From Pestalotiopsis fici W106-1 (lineage: Eukaryota; Ascomycota; Sordariomycetes; Amphisphaeriales; Sporocadaceae), in assembly GCF_000516985.1 (NCBI RefSeq), contig NW_006917097.1, forward strand, positions 1,798,001 through 1,862,000: DNA of 64,000 nucleotides. Reading direction: 5' to 3'. Both the position numbers and the translations under genes were made by a program. The notes under the pieces were generated by a model, which saw only the letters and a list, made by a program, of their open reading frames with translations, was not told the origin of the DNA and did no database searches. Below are positions 12,157 to 23,830 of this stretch, in pieces; position 1 is the stretch's first letter, and every line of letters begins with the position of its first letter.

Positions 12157-13900
12157 TTAGACTGTAAATCTCCATCGAGCATTTTCCCATCCAGTCCGTA
12201 CACTTAGCTTTGCAGCAAGCCTGTTTCCAGGTTTCGAGAAAGTCGGCTTCCCAACCCCCTGGCCCATGCGAGCCGGGTCTAATTGAGGGATCTGTACAGG
12301 TTTATTTGGGGAGTGGGCATCTTCCACGTCAAAGGCCATGACCATGGCAAGGACCATGCCAAGAATCTCGTACTGTGCCAGATTTCTGCCCGGGCAGAGA
12401 TGTTTACCGCCACCAAACGGCATGTATGCCGCACGCCGTTTCTTGATTTCGGGCTTGTCCCGGCTGTCCCACCCGTAGAAGCGCGTGCTCTTGAACTCGG
12501 CGGCGTCTGAGCCCCAGACGTCGGTCGACAGGTGGGCGGTCGCGGGCATCATGACGGTCGATCCGGAGCGGATGAGGTACTCGCGGCCATGCTCGTCGGC
12601 AATCAGGGCATCCTTCATGGCGAAGCGGGTGGACATGGCCGAGTTGACCAGACGCGTCGTCTCACGAAACACGGACATGAGGAGGGGAGAGGAGTCACTG
12701 AGGACACTGAATGGGACGACAATCTCGGCCCCGGGTTGAATGTAGGTGCGCGCTTCCCGGCGGATATCCCGCACAAGCTCTGGACATGCTAGCACATGTG
12801 TCAGGGTCCAGAACAAGGTAGGAACGGTGTTGACGGTCGCGCCGTGGAGGAGAGCTAGCTCAATGCGAGCAACTTGCTCAGGATCCGTGATACCATGACT
12901 GCGTATCACCTCAACTCTCTTGAGTGTCAAGGTCGGAAGAAGCGACTGGTCGCTGATGGTTTCGTCGAATAGAGGAGTAATGGCCCGAACAAGTCGGTCT
13001 CGGGCATGGCTAGGTCGGCGAGCGGTCACGGCCGGGAATATATTCATGGCAAGCCTTCTCAGCCCCGCCTCGAAAAGCCTGTCGTGGTTTAATGCTATGT
13101 ATCAATCGGTAGGTCGTTGTCCGTAGAAAAGACTCACCACACATCAACTAAGAGGCCTTCATCCTTTCTGAATGGATTCAATTCTCCATAGAGTGTGTCT
13201 GTGGTTGCCAATGTCGCAATGGTCTGCACCCAGTCGTAGAAATCAGAAATGCAGTATGTTGGTCTTGCGCCCAGCTCATTGAGGACGGGTGCAGCATGGT
13301 TGAGAAAGTCTACGCTGATTGTGGCGAGAGAGCGACCTGACAAGAGGCTGGTAGTGAGCCGCATCAGATCTCTCAACATGCCAGTGCGGGCAACTTCCAA
13401 GCATCTTTCATTGAGCCCTAGAAGACCCCGCGCATGCTGCATCATGATTGCGTCGAACGACATTGCGCTCGATCTCAAGGCACTCTGGATCAGGTGGATA
13501 TCCCATATCGCGTATATCTTACCAAGAGGCATGGGAAGGATTGCGATGTCGACACCATGGGTTTTTCTGCAGACATAATTCATCAACCACGCTCAACAAG
13601 GGCGTGAAACTACCACGAGACTCACGAAAGATCGTTAAAGTAATGTGTGTGCCTCGAGATCATTCCCGTCATATGTCCAATGTACCAAGGACGCGGTTGG
13701 ATCTGTCCGGGCTCCGCTGGATTGGTGGACCTGTGCTGGCTAGAGAGGGACAGTTTGAGGAAGAAGAGTGCTACAATAGCAACGCAGTACGGTAACAATT
13801 GCGACATGTTCCATTTCGTGGAGAAAGCGGTCGAGACAAGCGTGGAAACTTCGGATACCGCCGTGTATTGCATGTTGGGCACAGTATTGCTTGCTACCAA
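12157..13900 (-). CDS. Cytochrome P450, CYP7/CYP8-like (second copy)
   Basis: Three exons: about 13900-13630 (membrane anchor LLPYCVAIVALFFLKLSL), about 13580-13140, and about 13090-12157. The I-helix reads LLHGATVNTVPTLFWTL, again the NT-x-P..FW pattern of CYP7-type enzymes. The ExxR motif is RETTR and the heme loop is FGGGKHLCPGRN. It is a divergent relative of the P450 at 9378-11059, not a recent duplicate, since only the motifs agree. Same strand and tight spacing with the neighbours suggest co-regulation. The start is uncertain: the ATG at 13900 is the longest choice and MQYTAVS or the MSQLLPY methionine further in would remove a short leader. Product is likely an ER-bound oxygenase acting on the cluster substrate. 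Confidence 0.86.
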
Positions 13901-14540
13901 GGCTGATCATTATTAAGACAGACAAGCTTTCAATTGTTTGATGCAAAGTTGATTTCGGAATGACTATATAACAAGCCGTGTAAGCACTATAAGGTATGGA
14001 CCCTGATGGTCGGGGGTGAATGACTTTGGTGTGTTTCCTGGCGCGCCACAGTGCGGATGCGTCAAGGATGCTAGGTCTTTTTGTATCGTAAACGAACGTA
14101 TGTCCCTTCACCTAGAGCAAAAACAGGAGAGATTCATGTTCTTACCAAATTCATTTAAAAAGCCACCTCACTGGTAGGTACCCAGGTAGATTCTGACTTT
14201 CACATGAATAACTCGCAATCGCCTCTCTATCCTGTGACTTATATGATGCGAGTTCACCCACTACTAGATTATTTCGAGGTTTTACTCGGTCCTTTAACGG
14301 GCGAAAAAGAACAATAAGTAGACATTGTGGGAATTCAGTGCCGGGAAAAAATATTGGTCTACATACAATTAATCAAGCATCGTTTTTGGTGGCTGAAACT
14401 ATGGCAATATAATTAACATCAAAAGTACTGGAGTCTTGTAATTTTTATTCTCGTCTTCTCATGCTGCCCGCAGATAGAGGGCTAAAAGCCGTGGCAAAAT
14501 ATATGAGAAAAGTATCAATCATACTCATAGACCTGATGGT
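13901..14540. other. Intergenic between third P450 and acyltransferase
   Basis: Holds the third P450 promoter and the 3' region of the acyltransferase gene. AT-rich near 14340-14520. No gene seen. Confidence 0.4.
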
Positions 14541-15972
14541 CTATAGCGGTAGAATTATCTTCCAATATGTGCAGACGTGGATTGGGAGCAAGTCCTCTGA
14601 CCTGATGCCGAGCCTCTGCTGAGGATAGAACCATGTCGGAGTAGACCAAGATAAGAACAGAAGAACCCAAAAATAGCCAACCATTAAGCGAATGAACTTT
14701 GGGATCGAGCCGTGCCGGGCCAAAGCCTGTATGCCGTCTTCGAGCATAATGCCGATTGGCTGCAGAAGGAAGAACTTCAAGGCCCCTGCGTCCGAGGAAG
14801 CTACCCCCATTGCAAGATCTGAGCTGTGATGTACGAGCCCTGATATTGCAAAGGCAGCCCAGAGACGCAGGTAGCGCGATGCTAGTTGGTGCTGTTCTTT
14901 AGGCGACATGTAGTGTGTGGCCAGGTCTGCATGACCAGTGATGCTGCGGCGAAGGCATTGATGCCATGACTTCCTTTGGCCGCGCAACTCTGCTAGTCAG
15001 CCTTGTTCTCGAGACCTGTATAGGCAAGCCGCTTTTCGGTAAGAAATGCTTACCCCCAAAAGTTCCGTATGCTGTACGACTCGAGAAGGTCACCATAGAG
15101 GGGTGGGCACACGGTCGGTAGGGTCCATCCCGCCAGGACCGATAGTAAGGTCACAGTGTTGGCCATCACCAGGTTGATAAGAGCTGTACTCAGCCAGAAC
15201 GAGACAGTGCCTATCACCCGGAAGGCGAGACATGCAGGCGACATGCAGCCCATGCCGCTTAGCGATTGATTCTCCAGCCCAACCATGGCGGGGTCTGGGG
15301 GCGGGGCAGAGGTCATAATGTCCAGGATGGTGAGGGCAATGATGGTACTCGCCAACCGCCTGCCCACCAACGACGCCCGACTGACGACCACATCTGATGC
15401 ACATGGGACATTTTTGGCCTGCCACCTTGTGCCTATGCGGCGCAGGTTCCAGAGCAGGGCAATTGCTGCAGTCATCTTCGCCTCGATGCGTGTGCTCGTA
15501 GCTGATTCGCCATGCAGGACGCTGTGATCGGCGAGTATGTCAGCAACATGAACCCGGGATATCAACAATATTTCCGATGCACTCAAAAGCTGAATCCTGC
15601 TCAAACTTGGAATTAGCAAATTCTCTGCACTGATGACACGAAAAAAAGTAAAGATAACAGGAGGCCTCATGAAGTACAAAGGGCATTTCTGGGGGTTGCT
15701 AACCACAAAAGCGGCACTGCAGCCGCAGCCCAGTGTTGATTCGCGCAAAGCTGTATGATGGCGCCCTGGAGCAGCCAAGTTAGACCTGACAGGACAGCGA
15801 CACTGAATAGGCGCGCGAGCCTCGCTCCAGCACTGATAAAGGACACAGTAGCTGCGTAGAGCAAGAGAAATGCAGTGTATGGCACCGCTAAGAGTACCAC
15901 GGCTCTTCCTTGTACCAAAGACTCCATGACTTTCAGAAGAGGTACTAGAGAGGAGCATATGATAGTGCTCAC
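14541..15972 (-). CDS. Membrane-bound O-acyltransferase, wax-synthase type
   Basis: Three exons (15972 to about 15712, about 15601-15062, about 14998-14541) join to a polytopic protein of roughly 420 residues. Exon 2 ends RNFWG and exon 3 continues to SWHQCLRR, rebuilding the FWGxxWHQxxR signature of the fungal wax-synthase/MBOAT_2 acyltransferases. The conserved active-site histidine is in AISGLVHHSSDL. Several hydrophobic segments flank these sites, including a C-terminal LMVGYFWVLLFLSW. Fungal members transfer acetyl or longer acyl groups to hydroxyls of terpenoids. In this cluster it would esterify a hydroxyl made by one of the P450s. It is transcribed away from the delta-7 reductase gene across a shared 774-base intergenic region. 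Confidence 0.82.
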
Positions 15973-16746
15973 AATGGTAGAAGATGCTATTCGATTATGT
16001 TAGTGAGGTGTCTTATAGTGATTACGGAGCCTTGCTGACGTGAGAAGAGTGACACAGCAGGATATATTGCGGCATGGCGTTCTGCCTTCCATACACGTAT
16101 TCATTGATGGGTTCCATTCGGCGATTTATTTCCTTTAACATGTCCTTGCATTCTCAATTATGGGGCCGTTTATCAGAAGGTTACACCTATAGTCTTCGTT
16201 TAAAGTAATTCATGCAATGTTATGCACTGGTCTTTTGACATCAGTAAGCACTTCCATCCTACAGACACTGCAGACTGAGCTGTGTCAACTTGCGAATCAG
16301 AAACAAAAAGCGACGCTTCACTTGCATATGCAGAGCTCTTTGCGTAACAGAGTGTCATACGCCTAAAATGGAACAAAAGCGACAGCGAATGATTCGCATG
16401 ATCACATGCTTCAAGTGCTCTAGCTGTGGGTTGTTATCGTGACGTCTACAATATATCTGCATCAGCGCTACATGTTCTGTCTGAGAATTACTCCGAGGTA
16501 CACCGATCAATATCGACATCCCTGATCCATGGGCATGCACAAGCCTTTAGCCAGCGGCAGAAAGCTCAGTACTCTGGCGAAACAGAGTCCAGCTTAATCG
16601 CCTTGGAAAGCATTGCCTTACGCGCCTTGTGGGTCTTCTCATTCCGGGCACTATATTATCGTCAAGCTGATTATCTCGAGACATAGTGAGATGCTGTAAG
16701 CTGCTCTTGAACTACCATCCATCACCACTTTCACCATAAACTGGCA
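15973..16746. promoter_or_regulatory. Divergent promoter region, acyltransferase / delta-7 reductase
   Basis: The only head-to-head gene pair in the cluster shares this 774-base region, so it is the likeliest place for a pathway regulator to bind. At 16396-16409 the sequence GCATGATCACATGC has 5-base inverted arms around ATCA and includes an E-box-like CACATG. I assign no factor to it. Confidence 0.45.
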
Positions 16747-18266
16747 ATGGCACAATCTACCATGGCATCAGAGGTTGCTGTCTCGGCAGATGAAAGCCAT
16801 TTTCTTCTGGAGGGACGCGAAGGTCTACCAAGGACCGTCTTCAGTGCCAAAACAGTCCGTCTGCAGAAGAGGAGCACCCGCTGGCACATTACTGGGCGCT
16901 CCTGGTTTCGCTCGCTGGTGGCTTCCACGCCTGTTCTTCTAGCACCGCTTGCCTCGTTCATCTTTTACATCACGCTCGCCGAGTTTGATGGCTCGCTCTC
17001 TGACTTTGCTACCGCCGTCGTGCAACAAGGCTTCGGCGCCGTCCTATATGCGTACCAACCGCGTTTCACTCTCAAGGCCACGGCTGCCCACTGCTGCTGG
17101 ATTGTTCTACAAGCCGTATTGGCTCTGACACTACCAGGTCCAAAGAAGTATGGGCAGCCAACCTCGACAGGCCATGTCCTTCCGTATTGTGTCAACGGGC
17201 TCAGTGCATGGCTCGTCACTCATCTTGTCCTGGCCTATGCCTGCTGGTATGGGATTCTGGACCCGGCCTTCGTGCCGCGAAACTGGGGTGCGTTGGTGTG
17301 CGCAATGAATTTGGCAGGTTTCTCCATCTCGCTGTTGGCATTCGCAAAGGCGCATCTCATACCCACCATTGCCGAAGCGAGACGATTCAGCGGCTGCTCC
17401 GCCTACGACTTTTACATGGGCATCGAGCTAAATCCGAGACTTGGGGACAATTTCGATTTGAAACTGTTCACAAACAGCAGGATTGGTATGGGGGCCTGGA
17501 CAGTCATGTGGGTGACCTCTCTCTCTCCTGCCCAGCTCTTTGAGATGCAAGCAAATCAACTGCAGTGCAAGTGCTAATTGGAGTTTATAGCGACCTGTCC
17601 AACATGGCATTTCAGTATCAGGAATACGGCAGCATCGGCTCTTCAATGATTCTTGTGACCATTCTGCACATGATCTACGTTCTAGACTTTTTTGTCCATG
17701 AGCACTGGTACCTTGGAACCATTGACATTGCGCACGAGCACTACGGCTTTTATCTTGCGTGGGGTTGCTTTGCGTTTCTTCCCACCACGTACACGCTACA
17801 AACGCAATATTTGAGCCAGCAGCGCCCTGCACCACTGACAGCGTATGAAGCTGCCATGTTTGCTTTGGGCCTCGCAGGCTATGCTCTCTTCCGTTCTGTA
17901 AACCACCAGAAAGACCTGGTGCGTCGATCTCTCGGAAATTGTTTGATCTGGGGTAAGCCTGCAGAGTGCATCAAAGCACCATATCACACCTCGGACGGGA
18001 ACAGGGGCGAGAACCTCCTGCTCGTCAGTGGTTGGTGGGGTTGGTCTCGACATGCCAATTATGTGGGGGATCTCTTGTTAAGCTTTTCAATGTGTGCTCT
18101 GGCTGGTAGCGGAAAGCTCTTGGTGTGGTTTTATGTTATATATATGGCTGTATTGCTTGCCCACCGATGTGTCAGGGATGAGGCGCGAGGATCATCCAAA
18201 TATGGAGCGGCCTGGGAGGAGTATTGCCGACGAGTCGCGTGGCGCTTGATCCCTGGTGTCTGGTGA
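16747..18266 (+). CDS. Delta-7 sterol reductase (DHCR7) homologue
   Basis: Would reduce the C7-C8 double bond of a sterol with NADPH in the ER membrane. Exons 16747-17507 and 17591-18266 give 478 residues, the usual length for the ERG4/ERG24/DHCR7 family. Marks that favour DHCR7 over ERG24 or ERG4 are GTIDIAHEHYGFYLAWGC, FRSVNHQKDLVRR near residue 358, CLIWGKPAE, LLLVSGWWGWSRHANYVGDL, YMAVLLAHRCVRDE and the end WRLIPGVW. DHCR7 of animals has nearly the same blocks (NHQKDLFRR, CLIWG, HFNYVGDL, THRCLRDE). The ergosterol pathway of most fungi keeps the delta-7 bond, so this enzyme is not a standard housekeeping step. Its position beside an ERG24 homologue and P450s points to a dedicated sterol pathway. 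Several membrane spans are visible and no frame defect. Confidence 0.9.
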
Positions 18267-18498
18267 TGACTAGGTACTTAACCCATTCGAATGCCGAGTT
18301 ATCCCTTTAATAGCATATAAGTAGAAATGATTGATCAAATAACTACTGCTGAGTTGCTCAACACGTTCGTAATAATTTCTGGTCACCAACGCCGCAATAG
18401 CTGTCTCGCATGATACCTGACTCATTACCAGCCTTTCCCAAGGCGGAGCATCTATTTGGTGCGCCATCAAGGTACTGAAGCCGAAGGATAGGAAGCCC

Positions 18499-20051
18499 CT
18501 AGTACAGACCTGGCACGATTCTCCAGCGAACAATCTCCTTGTATCTGTCCCAGTCTTTTCCGTACTTCTCAGCACAGGCGACATCGTCTCTGTTCTCTCG
18601 GTGCACGAGAAGCACAGCAAAGTAGATCGCATAGAAGTAGGTATATACCATGCCCCAACCTTTTGCGTCGCCCTGCACCACTTGCTTTCCATCCAGCATC
18701 TCGATGCTCACGGTATCCGTTGGCGTTCCAGCTGGCAGGATGAGATAGCCAGCCATTAGGGTTGGCAAGCAGAACGGCAAAGTGTGCAGCCAGTCGCCCA
18801 GGTAGTTCATATGGCGCGAGATCCCCCACCACCCGCCAGTGAGAAGCCTGGTACCTCGCTTGGTCTGTAGATAAGTAATTCCAGAGACACTTGGATGGTT
18901 GGGGTTGCTGCGGAAGAGATTCTTTTGGTCATTTGAGGCGCGGAAGATGTATGCGCCGATGGTGAATATCGCACCAAAAGCCGTAAGGTTGACATATCCG
19001 AGGTGGAGGGGATACGTCGCAAGATAACGGCACTGTGTGGAATAGAGGAATGGTACCCAGACAATGTCGCCAAAGGTCAGCATGAACCCCAAACCGTCTG
19101 CAATTATGTCCATCATGCTCAAGATGTTGGCCTCTAGATAATGCGACTCAAGCACATAGTATGCTTGCAGGGTGGACGTAAGTATTATGCTATCAGACAA
19201 GTATCCATAGTCGCGGTATTGTTTGGCGACAAAGGCTAGATCAAGTATAATCCAGCCAGTCAGTCCAGGGCGCATTTCCAACCAGGTCTTTAGGTCGATT
19301 TCACCAAAGAAGGGAAGTGTAAGCCGAGGGTTGAGTTCGCGCCCAATGTAGAAATCATAGACGAAATTGCCGGTGCGGCCCCCTCGGGCGAGTTCCCGAA
19401 GATTGCTGTTGCCAGGCTTCACCTGGAAGCTCAACACATAAACAAACATGGAGATGCCAAAGGCAAGAATTGTACTGGATGTGAGGAGTTGGAGGTAGTT
19501 ATCCGTAACATATGTCCATACAATGAAGTCTGCACCACGAAAGTAGGTACCAATGGCACAGAGGGATAATTGGATGACAGTGGCGGAGAATGCTGAGTTT
19601 TCTTGGTCAGCGGTGAACTTTCCACAAGATACAAGGAAACCTACCATTGAAGCGGTACTTGAGAGGCAGGCCGGAATCGCGCAATTTGGAGCCATACACT
19701 TCCTGGGCGGGGAGAACTCGGTGTAAAGTCATACTGACTAGGTAGTATGCCAGAAGCCATCCAGTGGCCTCCCAAGAGAACAGTGATTGGAATCCATCCC
19801 GAGGCCAGGGCGTTTGGGCCGTGAAGTCTTCCCAGGTAAATGTCGTCGGGCTCAATAGACTGGGGATGGGGCAACCGCTCACGTCGTTGCACGTGAGATG
19901 AAAGACGAAGAGCAGCACAGGAAGTCCCAGAACTATGGCGGCAGCGCCGAGCCTGTAGACGAATGTTAGGATTGGCCAGTAGAGACATTTTTTGCTTTCC
20001 TGGGCTGACTTACGGGCCCCCAAACTCATATTTAGGTCGGAGGGATGTCAT
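18499..20051 (-). CDS. C-14 sterol reductase (ERG24) homologue
   Basis: Reduces the delta-14 bond left after C-14 demethylation. Exons 20051-20014, 19952-19645 and 19592-18499 join to 479 residues. The N-terminus reads KYEFGGPLGAAAIVLGLPVL, the classic ERG24 start. Other marks are LKYRFNAFSATV, YDFYIGRELNPRL, FGDIVWVPFLYSTQCRYL, LLTGGWWGISRHMNYLGDW, HRENRDDVACAEKYGKDW and the end WRIVPGLY. All are typical of Delta(14)-sterol reductases. Its 3' end lies 232 bases from the 3' end of the DHCR7 homologue, on the opposite strand. Many hypocrealean fungi have more than one ERG24, so this could be a housekeeping copy, a pathway enzyme or a target-site duplicate. No defect is seen. Confidence 0.9.
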
Positions 20052-21486
20052 GATGAGGTGGCGGTCGGCGACGTGGTGGTGAGTCGGATTGATTGGTCAA
20101 TGGTGATATCAGGTGGACTTGAGAAAATCCAGGTGGAAGAGATTCTCACAGGGCGAAATAATTTCAGAAGCGAAGTGGGCGGGAACATGAGTTAAACGGT
20201 GCGCAGGCTCCCATTCTCCCTTGCTTGTCGGCGGGCGGGGGCTAACGCCCTCCAAGCGAGGTTACACAATCTTCAGCTGCTGAGTTGCAACCCTTCCGCC
20301 CCTTGGAGGTACTTGAAGATACCGGGCTATGCTGAACGTTTGCGAGCTCAGAAGCCCCCGAAACCATGTGGTACGGGACAGAATTTGAATGACAAACGTT
20401 GCAGGCTTTGAGATAGCAATAGTGAAAATCATAGTATCATATCTCATGGCGTATCATATGCTTTGACACAGCCGGATGTCCCACGCTTCTACCTGCCTTT
20501 TGGTTCAACATGTAGTTTTGCACACAGCGCATGTAGCAACAAAAAGCAATTAATATCTTTACAATCCATAGCTCAGCCATAAAGATATTTATAGTCTCTG
20601 CCGTCCATAGGATGATGTCTTTAGAGCTCTCACAGCGTCAGAAGCTTAAATGTGTTCAATATTTGTTTGATTGGCCAGTAGTAGCTTGGTACAGCAAGCT
20701 TGAGGAAAGCTCCCACTATATTCAGTAATAAAATTGTGGGTTGCACGCACCCACCCAAGCCACCTTGTTCCACTCTTGGGGTATAGGTAAGAACGTGGAT
20801 CTCCGGCAAATGTTTTGTTCAACGGCAGATGATTCGATTATGCCCCCTTCGTGCACTGAACACAGATGTAGCCCTCACGGTAGATTAAGTAGCCCAATAC
20901 ACAGTTTTCACAGCCTGCCACTATTATGAAGGGTCGCATTTCCAAGCTGCCGATGGTGAATACATTGAAGAAATGAAGAGCAGCGAAGGAAGTTTGAGTT
21001 AATCCTATCAAGCTACGCAAAAGAGATGCCAAAGAACCATGTGGTACTATAGGCATCAGTGCGACAGTTGCTTTCTTAGAAACTGGTACTGCGCTTCCCA
21101 GTTTCGGATGCACGGGATGGCGGGACGAGATAGCCCAGCCTTGTTGGGCTGCCGAAAGTGATAGGCTGCGTGCGCGACTTGTTCATTTGCACAATCTGAC
21201 ATACATGAACGCAGTGTAACATCTCTTCGTAAGCCAGTGCTATCGTCAAACTGCTAGACCGATCGTGCCACCCTTCCACGACTTGACAACTGTTTCTGAA
21301 TCAAGCCTATTCTTAGTTGCAAGTGCAGCCTATAATATGATAGAGGGTCCCAGGAAGACTGGCTCTTTAATTTTTGTGGTTTGGTGTTAATTCGTCTCAA
21401 CCTTTGGACTTTGTCATGTAGCTTCCACACAGCACTTTTGCCCTTTCCACCAATATTTCTCGTAAACAAATCACTCACAATCCGCC
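20052..21486. other. Intergenic, right boundary of the sterol-type cluster
   Basis: 1.4 kb with the ERG24 homologue promoter at the left and the PTH11-like gene promoter at the right. Short frames (for example 20838-21279 minus) have no recognisable content. AT-rich near 20520-20740. Confidence 0.4.
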
Positions 21487-23115
21487 ATGGCAACAAGTCC
21501 ATTTAGCTGGTCCGGGACCGGTCTCAGCCCTGAAGAACAGCTGGCACAAGTACCAAGTGCATTTCCTCCCGATGGAGTCACTCCCAACTTTATCGACCCA
21601 GCCACGACAGGTCCGGCTGCCAGAGTCATCATCGGCCTGTCTCTTGGACTGATGTACATTTTGCTATGTCTACGCTTATATACGCGTATTGTAGCGACGT
21701 CGGCGTTCGGTGCAGATGACTGTGAGACGCCCCACGCTGTTCATTGTTGCAGAACTGCAAAGAGCCCACTTGCTGACCCGATCCTAATCAGTGCTCTGTC
21801 TCATGTCTGCGGTACGAAACTCTATCCGTGGGGTAAAAGCAAGCTTTACTAACTGCATGTATTAGGCCACCAATACTGCATATTGTGGTGTCGTCCTATC
21901 AGGTGGGTGCAACCGGGCAATCAGGAGTCTCATGGCGATGCCCTGTATTAATTATTCCAGCTCTTGGAAGCCCTCTCGGCCCACACCAGTGGGACGTGCC
22001 GTTGATCAAACAAACCGAACATTTTTTGAACGTAAGAAAGACATCTCTCATGACCAGGTCTCAATCGCGTTGGCTGTTGCTAACTATCAGATGCAGAAGG
22101 CGTTTGTATTCGTCTGTCTTTACGCCCTCGCTGCCATGTTCCTAAAATCAGCCTTCTTGGTCCTCTATCTACGTCTCTTCGGGCCGTCTAGAGCAGCACG
22201 GATTCTGATATGGGTCTCGCTGGTCTGCATCAACCTCTTCTACCTTCTCATCATCATCATAGACTCGGCCAAATGCGGCTCAGCTTTACGCAATGGGGTT
22301 ATACCCACGATCGACCCGGAAAACTTCAGTTTGCTTGAATACTTGGGCAGATTCCAACAGATCCAGACGAGCAGCGGCTGTGCTTATCCCCAGATTGTTC
22401 TCTCGGCCGCCATGAGCCTCGTCAGTGTTATCACTGACTTTTACGTCTTGGCCATCCCCATCGGGCTTATCTTGACCATCAAGCTACCCACACAGCGCAA
22501 GATTGGTGTGTCGGCCATATTTCTTACTGGCCTGATGTATGTGTCAGCCTGTCCGTATAGAAGAGCCTAGTCAAAACTTACTGACATCTGCGATCTTCAG
22601 CGCATGTGTCTTTTCCATTGCCTCGACCGTCTACCGCTTCCAGCTGCTCCATAGCGACGACTTTAACTGGATCATCACCATAGCACTTTCACTAACGTGA
22701 GTATTTCCCTTACCTCTAAACCACCTTTACCGATAGTATGTCTAATGACCAAGCTCGCAATCGCAGTGCCGCAGAGATTAATATTGGAATCTGCTGCTGT
22801 TGCATGCCCGTCTGTTACGTCGTTGTACACCGTCTGGCTACCGATTTCCGCTCCTCCTGGGCTTCACTCGTCCGCCTCGCTTCGAGCGGCCGAAGAGGAC
22901 AGTCCACCAAGGAGGTCTCGGGACAATTTGGCAGGTCTGTGAGCAACGATTCCCCCTACCAACAACCATTACCAACTGTTCCGAGGGGGACTATCACGGG
23001 GCTGAGGTCCTTTGTCCAGAATGTGTATCGTTCCCGGCCAGAACCAATGTCGGAACTGCAGAGCTATAATGATTTGATCTCAGTAGACGAGAACTACCAC
23101 GGGCGTCCAACCTAG
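21487..23115 (+). CDS. PTH11-like / fungal rhodopsin-domain integral membrane protein
   Basis: A multi-spanning membrane protein of the PTH11/SAT4-like fungal family; such proteins are thought to sense surface or chemical cues. I rebuilt at least six exons. The first ends in SAFGADD, the family signature between the first spans. A small exon adds LLCLMSA, the next TNTAYCGVVLS, then LGSPLGPHQWDVPLIKQTEH. Later come KSAFLVLYLRLFG, QIVLSAAMSLVSVITDFYVL, a short exon CVFSIASTVYRFQLL, and a hydrophilic tail from about 22800 rich in Ser, Arg and Gln. The block FYVLAIPIGLILTIKLPTQRKIG is the usual sixth span and loop. It lies next to the sterol-type cluster; a role there is possible but not shown. 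Confidence 0.75.
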
Positions 23116-23830
23116 GTCAGACCGTTTTGTAACAACAATATCTTTACTATCGATTCGAAGATATGCCGGACGAGAAGAGCCTGACGTCTGTCAGAAGATT
23201 CTCCGAATAAGCGGATATTGAAATCAGTTTGAAAAGAAAAAGAAGACAATAATAAGTCCTATGCGATTTAGTGTATCTGTCAATAAAAGTCATTTTTACC
23301 TTAAATCCTTGATTCATATTAGTGTTGCGCATGTTGTTCAAGGATAAGGGTGAAGTCAGGAATATATTTGCATATATTGAAAGGGAATGTATTATTCCGA
23401 AAGGTGTTATGTAGTTTCACGGTATTCTCTCTGATCGCTGTGCCCCGATGCCTACCTAGTAAGTATCGTGGTAGTGTATGTGGCCATTGTGGTCATACCG
23501 AGTTCCGTTTGGGCGCAAAAGAGCAGAGACACTCAAAGGACGAGGGGGTAACTGATCTATTTAGTGCAAGGATAGTCCCGTATGATTAATTTCGATATTA
23601 TTAGAAGCAGCTTCGGAACTACCCATGCCGGATCGACGGGTTGCTATATGATACTTCCAACGGACCAAACTTGGTTTATGCTTTCGCAAACACAACTCAA
23701 TACGAGGAGCCCTCCATGAGAAATACAGTGGCGATTCAACAGGGCTAGCCATCGTCTTGGAACCATGGAAATGCAATGTAATAGTATCGACAGCTACAAA
23801 ATAACTTCCTCAATGTGCAGCATCATCATC
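23116..23830. other. Intergenic
   Basis: Between the ends of two convergent genes. AT-rich at 23140-23400. Nothing recognised. Confidence 0.4.

Noticed and set aside
14541..15972. Two separate membrane-protein genes instead of one acyltransferase
   Set aside because: Splicing joins RNFWG to the WHQ segment and rebuilds the acyltransferase signature, so it is one gene.
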